From: Plasmopara viticola
Taxonomy: Eukaryota > Oomycota > Peronosporomycetes > Peronosporales > Peronosporaceae
DNA: 64,000 nucleotides
Direction of reading: 5' to 3'
Assembly (NCBI GenBank): GCA_001695595.3
Contig: MBPM02000022.1
Coordinates: forward strand, 372,001-436,000
Below, in pieces: positions 1 to 11,652 of this stretch; the first letter of the stretch is position 1, and every line of letters starts with the position of its first letter. The notes beneath the pieces were generated by a model, which was not told the DNA's origin, searched no databases, and was given only the letters and a program-made list of their open reading frames with translations. The position numbers and the translations under genes are program-made.

Positions 1-74
1 CGAGTCCTTGTACTCTAGCTTAAAAGTAAAAAGTTATCAGGAAAAATACACCAAACACACTTCTTTCTTCGTAC

Positions 75-755
75 ATGTTGTGTCAAATAGGCCACAGACG
101 CGTCAATTTTCTCCAATGCCTGCGCAAATGCGGGCGTCGTAGGATCAAGACCCCGTCGGTGTTGATAGACCTGCACGGCTTTGCTTGGATCCGTTGTCAG
201 AGTCGAATAAACGCGAGGTTTCGACGTCTTTTCCATCAAAACGTGCGGTTTCGATCCGCTCGACGGAGCTGCAAACTTGACTCCGAAGCCCAAAGTGTGT
301 GCGACATTGTCAATGGCTGTAAAATGTGGCAAAGGAGCAGCAATGGCAGCGATGCGGGTGTCCAGTGCTTCCACTTGTTGCAACACGTCTTCGAAACTTT
401 GATACAATGCTTGGGTCTTTGTGGCCACTTGGACATGACTCGCTTCCATCTCGGCCACCAACGCTTGGGACGCGTGGGCTTGGGCGTATAAAGTGTCCCA
501 CTGTGACATACACTGATCGACCTGCGAGGAGAGATGGACGAACGAAGGGTCCAATGGGGTAAGAGGTTCCGTAGGTCGTGCACGCCGTGCGATGAACTCG
601 CGCAGTGTCGCAGCCGCCTTTGGATGCGAAATTGGCGCGTGTATTGCTGCCTGTGTCTTTAGCTGCATCTGACGCTCAAGCGAGAGCAGAAGCGCATCTT
701 GCGTTGCTGTGAGACGCGTCTCGCGGACCCCCCGAGGGGCTTCTAAGGGTGACAT
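75..755 (-). CDS. COG3: COG3-like Golgi tethering subunit, first exon (partial)
   Basis: This is the N-terminal 227 residues of a protein that resembles subunit 3 (Sec34 family) of the conserved oligomeric Golgi complex, which tethers vesicles in retrograde Golgi traffic. The match is a helical, coiled-coil-rich pattern: a stretch around residues 75-125 (QVDQCMSQWDTL onward, ending FEDVLQQVEALDTRI), a linker, then FAQALEKIDASVAYLTQH, which corresponds to the Sec34 segment in which a conserved IDxxIxxLxxH precedes a Pro. The start is the ATG at 755-753. The frame should leave the exon after His227 (codon 77-75), where GTACGAAG at 74-67 makes a donor in phase 0. The 19 codons read beyond that, down to a stop, are intron. 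The remaining exons lie left of the window. The call rests on pattern recognition over one exon. Confidence 0.72.
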
Positions 756-1855
756 TTAGGATATGTAATGATTGAATAGTAAAACAGTTTAATCAGAGCG
801 GAAATAAGGGTCACGAGGCTTTAGTATTTTTTTTAAAAAAAAGGCCGCTATCTATACTGAACGGGTATGTTTATAAAACGCGGCGGGGTCAACGCCTGAT
901 TGTTTACTTTATGCAGTTAAAGAGTCATCCTTCGGCATCAGTACCACTAATGGGCATACCGACAGTATAGAAAAATATAGTATCTCCATTTATTGTAATA
1001 GATGTCCAGGGACAAAATTATCACACTTGAAAGTCACCCGCGCTTAGACGCTTTCTATAATAGCGACTGAGAGTAAATGATACTTCTAATCGGTATATAG
1101 ACGAGGGTTGAATATCTAACAGAGGCAATGCCACCATAAGCGCATTTTCGATACCGCTACAAAAGTGCAGGTTGCAAATGATAAAATTTCGACTCGGAAA
1201 CGACTAAAGATCGTTAACAATTTTAAAAAGCAGAACCCGATATAGCCTTAACAGTCTAGAATTTAGGTTTGTTTACATAAATAAAAATAGTCTGTAAGAT
1301 AACTAATATTGAAGCAATACGAGCAATCTTTCATAATACTTCATGGACCTTGTTTATACAATATATGTATGTGGAGCTGTTTTAGACTGTATCTTATCAA
1401 GACTATGGGTTGTTTTGAGCTTAAAAAAGAAGTAACTCTTGTTCGAATTTACCAGTTTGTAACTTAATTTACTTAATGTGAGCAACAAACGAAATGAGCC
1501 ATAGCACATCACGGACCTTGCATCATCCACCCACCCTGCAAAATGCATCTAGTTTATTAACAAAGTTTAGAAAAGCCATCCGTTTCAAGACTCGAGAAAA
1601 GCTCACGTCCGACTGCACACAACATATCGGCGCACATTTTGTTTTAGACATCCTAGTCACTTTTGGTCGAAGATCCCCTGTTCAATGGAGTAACTTCAGA
1701 GCTTTCGTCCAATTTAGATACGTAAACAGGCGTCTAAACGAATTGAGGGACGCTTTTCAAAAAAATGTACTTATCTAATACAAGCACAACATTATAAAAA
1801 ATTCTGATTTAAGTTATGTAGATTAGGCAAGTTGGCCATGAGAATATTGTCTTCT
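756..1855. other. Intergenic region without a supported gene
   Basis: This AT-rich spacer lies between two minus-strand genes. It holds a 94-codon plus-strand frame (1494-1778) with no recognisable motif, which I do not call. The stretch next to 755 should contain the COG3 promoter, but I could not pick out a clear Inr. The stretch next to 1855 should contain the 3' end of the prominin-like gene. Confidence 0.5.
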
Positions 1856-4420
1856 CTACTTGAACTTCATTTCGACGTCCATTATATTGCCATTGCCGTG
1901 TGCTTTCAAGCGCTTTACCCCAATAATGAGGCAGACGTTTACCGGAATAAGGAAAAGGCCACAGAGGAATAGCATGAGCGCGATCATTGTAATCGACGGC
2001 ATGAGTTCACCACACAGTGCATCGTAGATCGACCAAAACCCATCAGCAATGAAAGTGCAGTACATGGCTTTTTCAAAGTCGCCGACATACTCAATAAGAC
2101 TGCTGTCCAAGTGTACTTTGATGACGTCAATATCCGAATTCAGTTTCTTGGTTTTCGTCTCGAAAGTATCTGAAGTAGCAGTAATACCGCTCACGTCGGT
2201 AGTCAATCCAGCTTTATACGTTTCCATACTCGCCTTTAGTGAAGCCAATGGAAAAATAACAGTGTACCGTTCCCTCATAAATGCTGAAAAGGAACATTGA
2301 GACGAACTAGCGCACGCATACGCCTTTCCGTTGTTGGGCACGTTGTTGTTCGGGTCATTGTTTGTACACGTGGTATCGTAAGTCTTGTAGTAATTTTCAA
2401 TGTAGTCCGCTTCCGATCCCGAAACGGGCTTTGGCTGGTTGTTCGCCAACCAAGGTTTAAGAATATATTCAGTCGTTTGATACCCATTACCAGCTGGATT
2501 ACACGACGCGGACGTTTGTACAGCGTAGCCATTAAACGATGCCACCAACGAGGTGTACGCGGCTTTGTCAAAACCAAACGATCCTTCATCAATATCGTTC
2601 GTGCTCGTTTCAAGCGCGTCGAGATCCGAGAAATTAAACATCGCATTGACGTCGAGTGACGGAAAATCAATGCCACCACGAGCAAAGCTTAGCTTATCAG
2701 ACAGATTAAACACATCAATGAGTGATTGGTTCTGAAAACAAGCATCCACCGCTTTAGCAGAGTCGCCGAGTGGAACCGTCCAATTGGTGGCGAAAATTGC
2801 TGTGACTTCACATGCATCTCCCAGAACGACACCAATGGCAAGGACGACGGCACTGATGATAAATACGAGGATAAGAGCGATAAAACCAAAGAAGTATGCG
2901 ACGTGCATGATGTTTGCAAAGAGTTTAAATGGCGTAAGACCAAAGAGGATTCCAATGAAACCAATGGCAATGACCACTAGGGCCAAAGCAAACAACGCCA
3001 TGATGGCGTAACCGAGTTGGTCTCGATATCCCTGAAATTTCGAGTCGTAGCTATCCACATTTCCTTGCGCATCATCCACCGTAATAATCAAAGTATTGGC
3101 TGTACTCACCTGTGTATCGACTGCACTTTGCACACTGCCCGAAATCTCTACTAATTTTGTCGTCAGCTGCTTTTTAACGTTACTCAATTGCTTGATACCA
3201 GGACCTGCATTTTTGTTCACTTGCGATGCAGCATCATTTGCTTTCGTGCCGATGGCAGTACAAGCTTTACATTCGTAACAAGGGTCACCATTTGCATCAG
3301 CATTTGTCTTCGAAGGATCGGGTGTACAACCGGTAGGAAACTTTGGTGCAGTCGAGTACTTGTCACCAAAATCCTCGAGCTTTTTAGTGAGATCAGTTAA
3401 GCCCGTATCAATAAAATCCGTGCCGTCCAATTTCACCTTAATATCATCAGCCGACTCGACAACAGTCGCAGCAATCTCAACTAAAGGAGTGCGAATGTTA
3501 ACAATCCATTCGCTGCCGTTTTCCAGTGTACCAGATGTTGCATTGAAAAGGTCGTCGACAGCAACGAGCATCGTGCCACGGTACAAGAAAGCTGCTGCAG
3601 AGACCACGATCACTCCAATTGCAAAGAGAAGGAAGAAGATCAAAGGCAAAAACTTTTCCTTGAATTTGTACCCTTCCTCACGTGGAAAGCGCCCGCCACA
3701 TCGGTTGCAACAGCAGCGGCAAAGTAAAAAGAAAACCATTGTCAAAAGACTTAAAACACCCAACACGATGCCTGGAATCACGAAACCAACAACACCTGTA
3801 GCCCACTCTTTGATCTTAGCCGTGGCTGCAGTGCTGTCCATAGTGCTGTCTGGATCAGCGTACACTTTCGCACGACTCGTATCCCCCTCCTCGATTTCCG
3901 CCCAATAACAATTAGGAGCCACTTCACATAGACCCTGGTTGTAAGCGTTCGTCGTTTCATCATCTGTCGAAGAGGTGACCGTAATTCTCGCTGGGTTGCC
4001 ATCATCGTCCTTGTATGCATTATCGGCGTCACAACTGACAAAGCGAATTTGGTTTTTCGCTAAATTTTGCTCACACAAAGTAATTTTGACGGCAGTGATG
4101 AGATCGTGATAAAATTTATCATTTCCTCCTCGAAGCTGTTTGATAGCCTTGCGCACCGAAGCGCCGACCTGATTAGCTTGCGCCGACGCGTCAGCTTCGG
4201 CCGATGTATCCTCAAGTCGTCGGTAGTTAATGAGAGCGCTGGAATACGGATATTCTTGCAATTGAACATGCGATTCATTCTTTAAACCACGAAGCTTAGA
4301 CATCACTGCAAACGACTGCTGGGTAGCTTGTGCTAGGGAGACAGCACTCGCAACCAGTGAAGCAATCATTAAGTTTTGGAAAAGCCTTCTCATTCCATTT
4401 CGATGATCTCGAAACCCCAT
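1856..4420 (-). CDS. Prominin-like pentaspan membrane protein
   Basis: The single-exon protein has 854 residues. The first in-frame ATG is at 4420-4418; the open frame reaches a TTG nine bases further upstream. A hydrophobic signal-like segment covers about residues 10-33. Five membrane spans follow in the prominin arrangement: TM1 about 210-233, TM2 258-280, TM3 471-494, TM4 505-533 and TM5 809-835. Directly after TM1 comes the cytoplasmic Cys cluster CRCCCNRCGG, which is the hallmark found at the same place in animal prominins. Two large loops, one between TM2 and TM3 with CxxC pairs (CYECKAC) and one between TM4 and TM5, would face outside and contain several N-x-S/T sites. The tail is short. 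Prominins organise membrane protrusions; the role in oomycetes is unknown to me. The topology and Cys cluster are seen; family membership is inferred from them. Confidence 0.82.
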   Translation of the reverse strand: MGFRDHRNGMRRLFQNLMIASLVASAVSLAQATQQSFAVMSKLRGLKNESHVQLQEYPYSSALINYRRLEDTSAEADASAQANQVGASVRKAIKQLRGGNDKFYHDLITAVKITLCEQNLAKNQIRFVSCDADNAYKDDDGNPARITVTSSTDDETTNAYNQGLCEVAPNCYWAEIEEGDTSRAKVYADPDSTMDSTAATAKIKEWATGVVGFVIPGIVLGVLSLLTMVFFLLCRCCCNRCGGRFPREEGYKFKEKFLPLIFFLLFAIGVIVVSAAAFLYRGTMLVAVDDLFNATSGTLENGSEWIVNIRTPLVEIAATVVESADDIKVKLDGTDFIDTGLTDLTKKLEDFGDKYSTAPKFPTGCTPDPSKTNADANGDPCYECKACTAIGTKANDAASQVNKNAGPGIKQLSNVKKQLTTKLVEISGSVQSAVDTQVSTANTLIITVDDAQGNVDSYDSKFQGYRDQLGYAIMALFALALVVIAIGFIGILFGLTPFKLFANIMHVAYFFGFIALILVFIISAVVLAIGVVLGDACEVTAIFATNWTVPLGDSAKAVDACFQNQSLIDVFNLSDKLSFARGGIDFPSLDVNAMFNFSDLDALETSTNDIDEGSFGFDKAAYTSLVASFNGYAVQTSASCNPAGNGYQTTEYILKPWLANNQPKPVSGSEADYIENYYKTYDTTCTNNDPNNNVPNNGKAYACASSSQCSFSAFMRERYTVIFPLASLKASMETYKAGLTTDVSGITATSDTFETKTKKLNSDIDVIKVHLDSSLIEYVGDFEKAMYCTFIADGFWSIYDALCGELMPSITMIALMLFLCGLFLIPVNVCLIIGVKRLKAHGNGNIMDVEMKFK

Positions 4421-4490
4421 TGTCGACAACCCTCGAAATCAAGCTTTGTCCAAGACTATTGCGGACTTTTGTCTCGTCGAGCTACCGAAG

Positions 4491-4507
4491 TCAAAACGAG
4501 AATGAGC
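4491..4507 (-). promoter_or_regulatory. Oomycete-type Inr core promoter of the prominin-like gene
   Basis: On the minus strand the sequence reads GCTCATTCTCGTTTTGA, which follows the oomycete initiator consensus (GCTCATT followed by a pyrimidine pair and a T-rich FPR-like part). It lies 71-87 bases upstream of the ATG at 4420, a normal distance for this group. Confidence 0.6.
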
Positions 4508-4995
4508 AAACATCCGCTTCATATATATCTCGCGAGACTGCGACGCAACGGAAAAGCTAGAGTATTTTCGAATTGCTGATATGCAAGACAAGTTTTATTT
4601 TAGACAAGTCGCATGCGATGGAGGAAGCATTAAGTTGAAAATAGCTATTGGTCATTGTAATAAGCCGTTGGTTGCATTCTGTATGAGGAAATCGTAAAAA
4701 TATCTTGAGTCAAATGAACTTATTGTGATTATATAGTGGTACCGGTATCTGGAGCTCCTGACTCTTTCACGTCTTTTGCGAGAAAGACAAGGTCAGCAGT
4801 GGAGAAATGTAAGATCCAAAAGTGTCTTATTTCTAATTCTCAGATGCTGGTGCACGCAAAAAAGATGACCACAAAAGTGATCAGAACAGCAAGACGCAAG
4901 CACTTGTTGCCCTTTATAAGCCGGCGGTATCGTACCGATTATGCATAATAAGATGCTGTGAAAGATATCCACAATTCCATGTGATTAGAAACAAA
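4508..4995. other. Intergenic region upstream of the prominin-like gene
   Basis: AT-rich sequence with no supported gene or RNA. It ends at the left target-site repeat of a SINE-like insertion. Confidence 0.4.
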
Positions 4996-5344
4996 TAGTT
5001 CAGTCTCAGCTTGGAGAAGGTTGGGGTGACGCCCTCCTTCCAAGCGCGGGGGCTAAATGCTCGCGCGCTTCGGGCAGGTGCTCCCGGGCATCTGCAGGTC
5101 TCTAACGAGTCTCACCCTCGACGCGACGGTCTCCAGCACCGGGCGCCACCTGGGCTCTTACCAAGTCAGAGATAAACAAACTAATGGAAGACCCTCAAGA
5201 CCTCGGTGCTGGCTGCACTGCCCGCCGAACGAGACTTGACGTATGCGGACACCACTCTATGCCGTGAACTAGCCAGACTGAGCCTAGCACGTGCATAACT
5301 TGGCAACGCGATAACGTAATACATTACATTATTAGTTCAGTCTC
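4996..5344 (+). mobile_element. SINE-like retroelement, copy 1, with 12-bp target-site duplications
   Basis: A 325-bp element (5008-5332) is framed by perfect 12-bp direct repeats TAGTTCAGTCTC at 4996-5007 and 5333-5344. Two further copies occur in this window (24911-25165 on minus and 43747-44067 on plus). The 5' end can fold back: GCTTGGAG near 5009 faces TTCCAAGC near 5039, perfect over eight bases in copy 2. The 3' end is a short AT-rich tail (GTAATACATTACATT), which in the other copies is built of ATACA units. Non-LTR-type tail, variable-length target duplications and 5' truncation of copy 3 together indicate target-primed reverse transcription. No protein is encoded. I could not find a convincing tRNA-type A/B box, so the class (SINE or truncated LINE end) is open. 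Confidence 0.75.
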
Positions 5345-8265
5345 GCCAGAGTCAGTCATCAGGATTCACCACTTCTTATGGCTTTACTAAACTGAAAGCC
5401 CAGCTAAACCGACGCGTGCAAAAAATGCACTATTAAGACTGGTTATTCAAATATTTTTATCCCATTTCGGTCAATTTTTTATATACACTAGTATATATGA
5501 GCCGCGTTATCCATCCCCCCCATTTCGTAAACAATCCCCCATTTTTGTGATTGACTAATTAAATAAACTACTGATTGGCTAAAACTCACGCTTGGTATTA
5601 AAATGTTCGTGACGCCACTATTCAGCGTTGGATTGGCGTAACGACGCCAAAATCTGCAATTTACGCGCCCCAGCGGCGGACGAAGCAAGTACTGACTCCT
5701 TTTCTGGTGCGGATGCGCGCCGCGGTGGGAGAACGGTAGATGGTTATGACTTGCGTCTTTCACCTGTATACGCCAAAACGAGCTCAACTCTGTCTGCACT
5801 CTCCGCAGAACGGCCGAGAATGGACAATTCGTCTTTCTTCTGGAAGTACGACGCGTTGCTGGACTGTTTGAATTAGTCTTTTTTGGCACCCAAACGCGGA
5901 TCTTGAACATTGCAGACAAAGTGTTGTGACTGCTCCAGCTTTATCTTTCTTACTTCTCTTAACGACAATTTCATATCCAGAAGCCCGTGCTGCATTAAGA
6001 CTAATTGTTAAAACAATGTTATCCCGGTATCTGCACCTATTGCTACACCTATTACGACCATGCGAAAGGCCTCACTCATAACGACAAGAAATTCGAGGTC
6101 AAAATCTGACCTGAAAAATATTGAGAGCCAGAAGAAAGCGGGTGGGGTCGAATACGACAGATTTTGGTACATTTGTCGGATGAGTTTAGCGGCCGAAGTT
6201 ACTAACCTGTATGACGTATCGTCAGGTGCGCATGCGCTGACCAGCAGCTCGGGGTCCTACTTTCCCTTCATCTGCATAGCTGAGATCCATGAAAGCGGAA
6301 TCGGTTGGCTCTTCCACGCCAATCCACCAAAATGTAAAATTTGGCATTTGTCGCTAATTGCACAGCCTCATCTGAAGGGTCGAGTGTACTCGAACCACCT
6401 TTGTTTGGGTCGCATTCGTAACTTGTCCATTAAGATATAGCCGCAACCTTTTCTAAAATAGAAGCTGACCGTTTCAGCAAGAAGAGCATTTGCTCTTGGA
6501 CAAATTTCATGAGCGTTTTATTTTAAGATGCAAGGTCCACGGCTCGCATACTCAAGCGACGAAAAGGTTGCAGTAAAGGACGCTTCAGCTCGACTCAGCT
6601 AAGAACAAAACCTTGAGAGGTCTTCTTGCTCACCGCTATCAGTTTGCCTTAAGTAAAGCATCCGCCGTAAGATTAAACTTCACGATTACATAGTCTCCGA
6701 ATAAAGGCGCTTCAACAGTGCGGTGTCATAGCTAAAGAATACCTGTTGATAGCGTCAGGGCTTCGTACAACCAAATTCTGCACACCTCGGGGCCAAATGA
6801 GTCCGTCAGCTTGCCTTATATGCCTTGAGGCAAGGGAACGATTCTCGCAAAAAGTCAATTCCAAATACTTGAGTGTAGATTGAGACCAGGTGCAGCAGGT
6901 CTGCCTTGGCTATATACTTAAAAATGCTCGGCTTGACCTTCGTTCTATACTCAGATGACCCCAATAGTAAGTATTAGTACCAATGTTAAGGTTCGTCTAC
7001 ACTTTGTGTAGTGAGCTGAATTTAATTTAGACTCATCTATCGGGTAAACATCCTACAAGTACTATCCAGCATAGCCACTTTTCCCTATAACAAGGCCGAG
7101 ATATTTGTGGGCTCCTTGTTTGAAAGAATCATTTTGACGTATTTTTCATAGTGGTAAGAGTAAAAGTTCCATAAGCACCTTCAAAGGTCCAGCAATTCTG
7201 GCTGGTGATCTCAAGGCGCAGGAGCCTTTCTTGGAGCAAAAGTGGTCCTTCTGCTGATCAGTTAGGTACAATACAAATCTCAGTAAAGCGATGATTAGTG
7301 GGAAGGGACTTGCATACACCAAGCTTTTTCATTTAAATACCGGCTACGTAATAGAGCGGAGTCATAAAGACAAGTGTGCCTAACACACCTGGTCCGGGAA
7401 GACTTTAATTTCCTACCCATTAAATTGCATTATGTAATACATTCGAATTTTAACGACCAGGGATCATGAGTAGTCACAATATTTGAAGGCCGTATATTAC
7501 CCAACACGCCTTCTCTGTTCTAGGTGCCGTGTAACTTCTTAACATTACTTATGACACTCAAAAAAGCCTTGTCACTATAATCTTGACGATAAAATTCTTA
7601 CTATGTATTTTTCTACTATTTCACTCTATAAATTCAGAAATGCAGTGACAGTAGTCGCCTTTGCACGCAAAGTCTTCCCCCCTTCTTAGCTCACTGTGTA
7701 GTATGATACTGATCTTGGAGATTAAGAGAATTTTCACCTTTTAAAATTAGCTACAATTAACTTTGATCGTAACTCTAACTGCTTCACATTTAATGCAGCT
7801 TCCTTAGTTGACTAAATCAGTACATACAAGACCTAACGATTTAACAGTAAACGTTACCTACTTACCTTTTGATCGGGAACTCAGAAGAAGTACCATGTGT
7901 AAGCTCTTGCAACCCGTGTATGAAGCACGCACATACAAACCTCAGGGTTTTTTTTACCGCGCGTAAATCCGCATGCGACCTTAGATTTCCTGTATAATTA
8001 ATATAGCACTTCGATGAACAAAAGCTCGGATTGTGGGTGTATCAGATTGTACCGTTTTGAACACAAGCAAATCAAGTCAAGTTGCTTTACAAAATAAGGA
8101 AAGCATTAGTAGTTTTTGATTCATCAAATCAAGACAACTAGCATTCAAACGCTAATTTGATTCTCGTTCTAATGTCCAGCAGCAAAAGCAATCAAATCGT
8201 CCTTCAGCAGTTCCGAACGCTCGTGTCTATGACCTCTCTTTCCTCCTTTCAGCATCTTCCACCAC
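5345..8265. other. Gene-poor region, probably decayed repeats
   Basis: No gene is supported here. Two open frames, 5488-5919 on minus (143 codons) and 6060-6440 on plus (126 codons), have no family signature I recognise. The segment near 5505-5700, GC-richer than its surroundings with a C-run at 5515-5521, looks like a mobile-element end, but I could not find its partner end. From 6.45 kb to 8.2 kb the sequence is AT-rich with frequent stops in all frames. Confidence 0.4.
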
Positions 8266-11200
8266 TCACACGTTCAGAGCCTTTTTGATGATGCGGTCTT
8301 GCTCAATCTGGTGCACTGCGTTGTATCCCGTCGCAGGGGCCGCGGCCGGTGCACGACCAATAAACGCTGGCCGACGCGAATCGCTGTTAAGCTGCGTCAA
8401 CGCCGTCTCGAACCGCGGCGCCACGTACGTCCAAAATCCCATATTTAATGGCTCCTCTTGCACCCACTTGATGTCGGCATTCGAATAACGCGCAGCCTGT
8501 TCCGCCACCTTATCAAACGGAAATGGAGCAATCTGTTCCACTCGCACAATAGCAATGTCCTTGATGCCCTTTTCCTGACGTTCTTGTGCAAGTTCGTAAA
8601 AGATTTTACCGGTGCAGAATATAACGCGCTTTATCTGATCGTCTTCCACCAGTTGCTCGGGTGAGACCTCCGGAATCAATCGTTGAAATTGCGTGCCGGC
8701 TGCCATGTCTTCAAGCTTAGACGATGCTTGACGTAGACGCAACAAATGCTTTGGTTGCACAGAGATGAGCGGCTTGCGAAAGTCACGATGGATCTGGCGA
8801 CGCAAGACGTGGAAATACTGCGCAGGGGTCGAACAGTATACAACCTGCCAATTTGTGTGCTGAATCTGCATCCGATTTTCCTCGTCCATCAGAGGCACAA
8901 CGTTCGGGTCATCGTCTGTGTTTTGAAGATACCGCTCCACACGACACGAGGAGTGTTCCGCGCCTTGTCCTTCGTATCCGTGCGGCAATAGCATCACAAG
9001 TCCCGACTGACGCATCCACTTGTCTTCACCAGCACACAAGAATTGGTCAATCATAATCTGCGCTCCATTAGCAAAGTCTCCGAATTGCGCTTCCCACATG
9101 ACCAAAGCGTTGGGATTTTCAAGCGAATAACCAAGCTCAAAGCCCAAGACACCAAACTCCGAGAGCGAGCTGTTGGTTGCAACAAACTCGGCCTGCGTGT
9201 CCGGAACGTCATCGCCTCCTGGCGTCTTATATGCAAGTGGAGCGGACGGAATCGTTTTGTTCGCTAGATGGTTAAGCGGCACGTACGTTGCGTTCGTCTC
9301 TTGGTCGTGTAACACAGCGTGACGGTGACTGAACGTGCCACGCTCGACATCCTGACCACTAATGCGGACGTGATTCCCTTCAAGCAACAACGTGCCCCAC
9401 GCCAGCGCTTCGGCAGTACCCCAATCAATGCCTTCTCCCGTCTCAATCGCGCTCTTCTTGGCCGCCATGATGCGCTCCAATTGACGGTTTAACTTGAACT
9501 CAGATGTGACAGTGCTAATCTTCTCTCCGACGTGCTTGAGCACATCCATATGGACACCCGTCGAGCGGATCCGCGACTGCTGATTGGGACTTTTAAACGA
9601 CTCCCAGCGGTTTGCGAGCCAATCGCTCTCCTTCGTGTCTTCCCACTTTTCCGTCTCATCGAACGTCCGTTGGAAAAAAGCCCACACCTTCGACACTTTA
9701 GCATCGCACTCTTCTTTTGACGCAGAACCAGTCGTCACGAGCTCATCCACATATTTATCCAAAACAGACTTCATTTGGCCAACTCGCTTGTACATCAAAG
9801 GCTGCGTAAAGAACGGATTGTCCACTTCATTGTGTCCAAAGCGACGATAACAAGTAAGGTTGATAATAACATCCGAGCGCCACTTTTGACGCCACTCGGC
9901 AGCAAATTCAAACACCTTGACCACAGACACTGGATCATCGCCATTCACGTGCAAAATCGGAACGTCCATTGCTTTGCCTATGTCCGTACAATATTGAGAC
10001 GACCGCGAGTTCTTTGGATCGGTCGTAAAACCAATCTGATTGTTTACAACCACGTGCACTGTCCCACCCGTGTCGTAATTATCCAAGCCAGACAAGTGCA
10101 TCGTTTCGTACACAACTCCTTGACCACTGAATGCAGCGTCGCCGTGCAGCAACAACGGCATCACCTTCTTCTCCGCCTCTGCGTCATTGCCCAAGTAAAA
10201 CTGCTTTGCTCGCGCTTTGCCCACGACCACGGGATCCACGGCTTCCAGGTGCGACGGATTTGCTACAAGCGACAAATGGACTTGGCGTCCATCCGGGTAG
10301 GTGCGATCGTAAGATGTACCAAGATGGTACTTGACATCTCCCGCGTTCGACCAATCCTCAACATCTCGTTTGTTATACGACTCGACATCAATGTGCGTCC
10401 CTTGAAACTCTTTAAAGATTTGCTGAATGGGCTTTCGAATCACGTTTGACAACACGTTGAGACGGCCACGATGAGGCATGCCAATCACGAGATGCTCCAT
10501 CCCGAGCTCAGTACCACGATCAATCATAAATTTAAGGCCAGGAATCAAACTCTCGGCACCGTCGAGACCAAAGCGTTTGGTCGTGTTGTACTTGTTGCCT
10601 AAAAAGCGCTCAAAAACAACAGAAAACGCCAAGCGTTCAAGAATGTGAATCTTCTTTTCCTTGGACTCTTCTTCTTGTACTAAATGTTCCATCTTCGCAC
10701 GGATCCAGTTGCACTGTCCTCGGTCAAGAATATGCATGTATTGCTACAAGGACAATGCAAGATCACGACAATGCAATACTATCGTCAGCACAATACCACA
10801 ATTCAAAATCCTATTGCAATGTTTGTCCTCACCACGCCGATAGAACTGCAATACGTCTCCTTTAGACGCTGAATAATCTGACCAAGTGTCATGCTGTTGT
10901 TGCCGTCAGCCAATTCTTCCAAGAAACCGGAAACTCCCGACGAACTGCCAAGAGTGGGCCAGATAGTGAAATTAGTTCCCAGTGGATACATACCATAGCA
11001 ATAATAAAGGCACGCACAAATTCTTGGGAATGGCAATGACACGATCCAGGTCTTTTTCGGTAAATCCATACATTTTAATGTCTAGAACTGGTAATGACGG
11101 ACGCTCCTGGAGTCCCAGTGGGTCGAGATTAGCTGCCTCGTGACCACGCACTTGGTAGGCACGAATGAGGTAACTCAAACCAAGGGCATCGTTCTGCTCG

Positions 11201-11652
11201 CTGGACGACGCTCCTGCGCCACCCACAGAACGGACGGGTGTCACGCCTTGCTGTATAGTTGGCGGTGGAATAAAAGCTTCGCCAGGCACGCTGCCACTCT
11301 CGACTTGACGGAAGTATACATCCCATGACTTGTGCACACTGTATACAACGACAGTCAGAGTGATGGTCACATGGTTACTTGACGAGGTTTAGAAACGTTA
11401 GAAACGGCAGCGACTGGCCAACCTTGTGGGATCGCTTTGCCAGCTCGAATACATTGCCTCTACGTAAGCATTGTTGTTGCCCGTCATAAAAGTCTCACTT
11501 GGGTGTGGCGTGGACGAAAAGACGCGCGTCCGGCGGGTCGCCACATGATGATCATGCATCCGACCACTTACTCGTGAGGGGGCCACCCGCGCAGTCGACA
11601 CGCTGGCACGCACGCTACGACATACGGCCTTGGTGAGCCACTGCTGGGTCAT
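8266..11652 (-). CDS. OGDH: 2-oxoglutarate dehydrogenase E1 component, mitochondrial
   Basis: Thiamine-diphosphate-dependent decarboxylase of the TCA-cycle 2-oxoglutarate dehydrogenase complex. I rebuild four exons: 11652-11423, 11338-11018, 10944-10833 and 10743-8266, giving 1046 residues, a normal length. Introns are 84, 73 and 89 bp, all GT-AG; the splice joins restore DPT-S-VHKSW, IPKN-F-SSGVSGF and SSIGV-QYMHIL. The N terminus is Arg/Ser-rich with few acids, as expected for mitochondrial import, followed by the E1 N-terminal segment (NAYVEAMYSSWQSDP). Visible motifs are MPHRGRLNVL (about 310-319), the ThDP site HGDAAFSGQG (about 421-430) with NNQIGFTTDP (about 455-464), and the transketolase-type pyrimidine domain (EAQFGDFANGAQ, then LPHGYEGQGAEHSS). 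The C terminus is complete, with the typical WVQEEPLNMGFW. Next gene downstream is the GH5 enzyme 368 bp to the right, on the same strand. Confidence 0.95.

Noticed and set aside
5008..5090. HDV-like ribozyme at the 5' end of the SINE-like element
   Set aside because: The first eight bases pair locally in a simple hairpin. I could not arrange the nested pseudoknot such a ribozyme needs.
10945..11017. Extension of OGDH exon 3 upstream to include GTNFTIWPTLG
   Set aside because: It leaves a 37-bp insert without an AG acceptor and adds residues absent from the family. The 73-bp GT-AG intron restores a normal protein.
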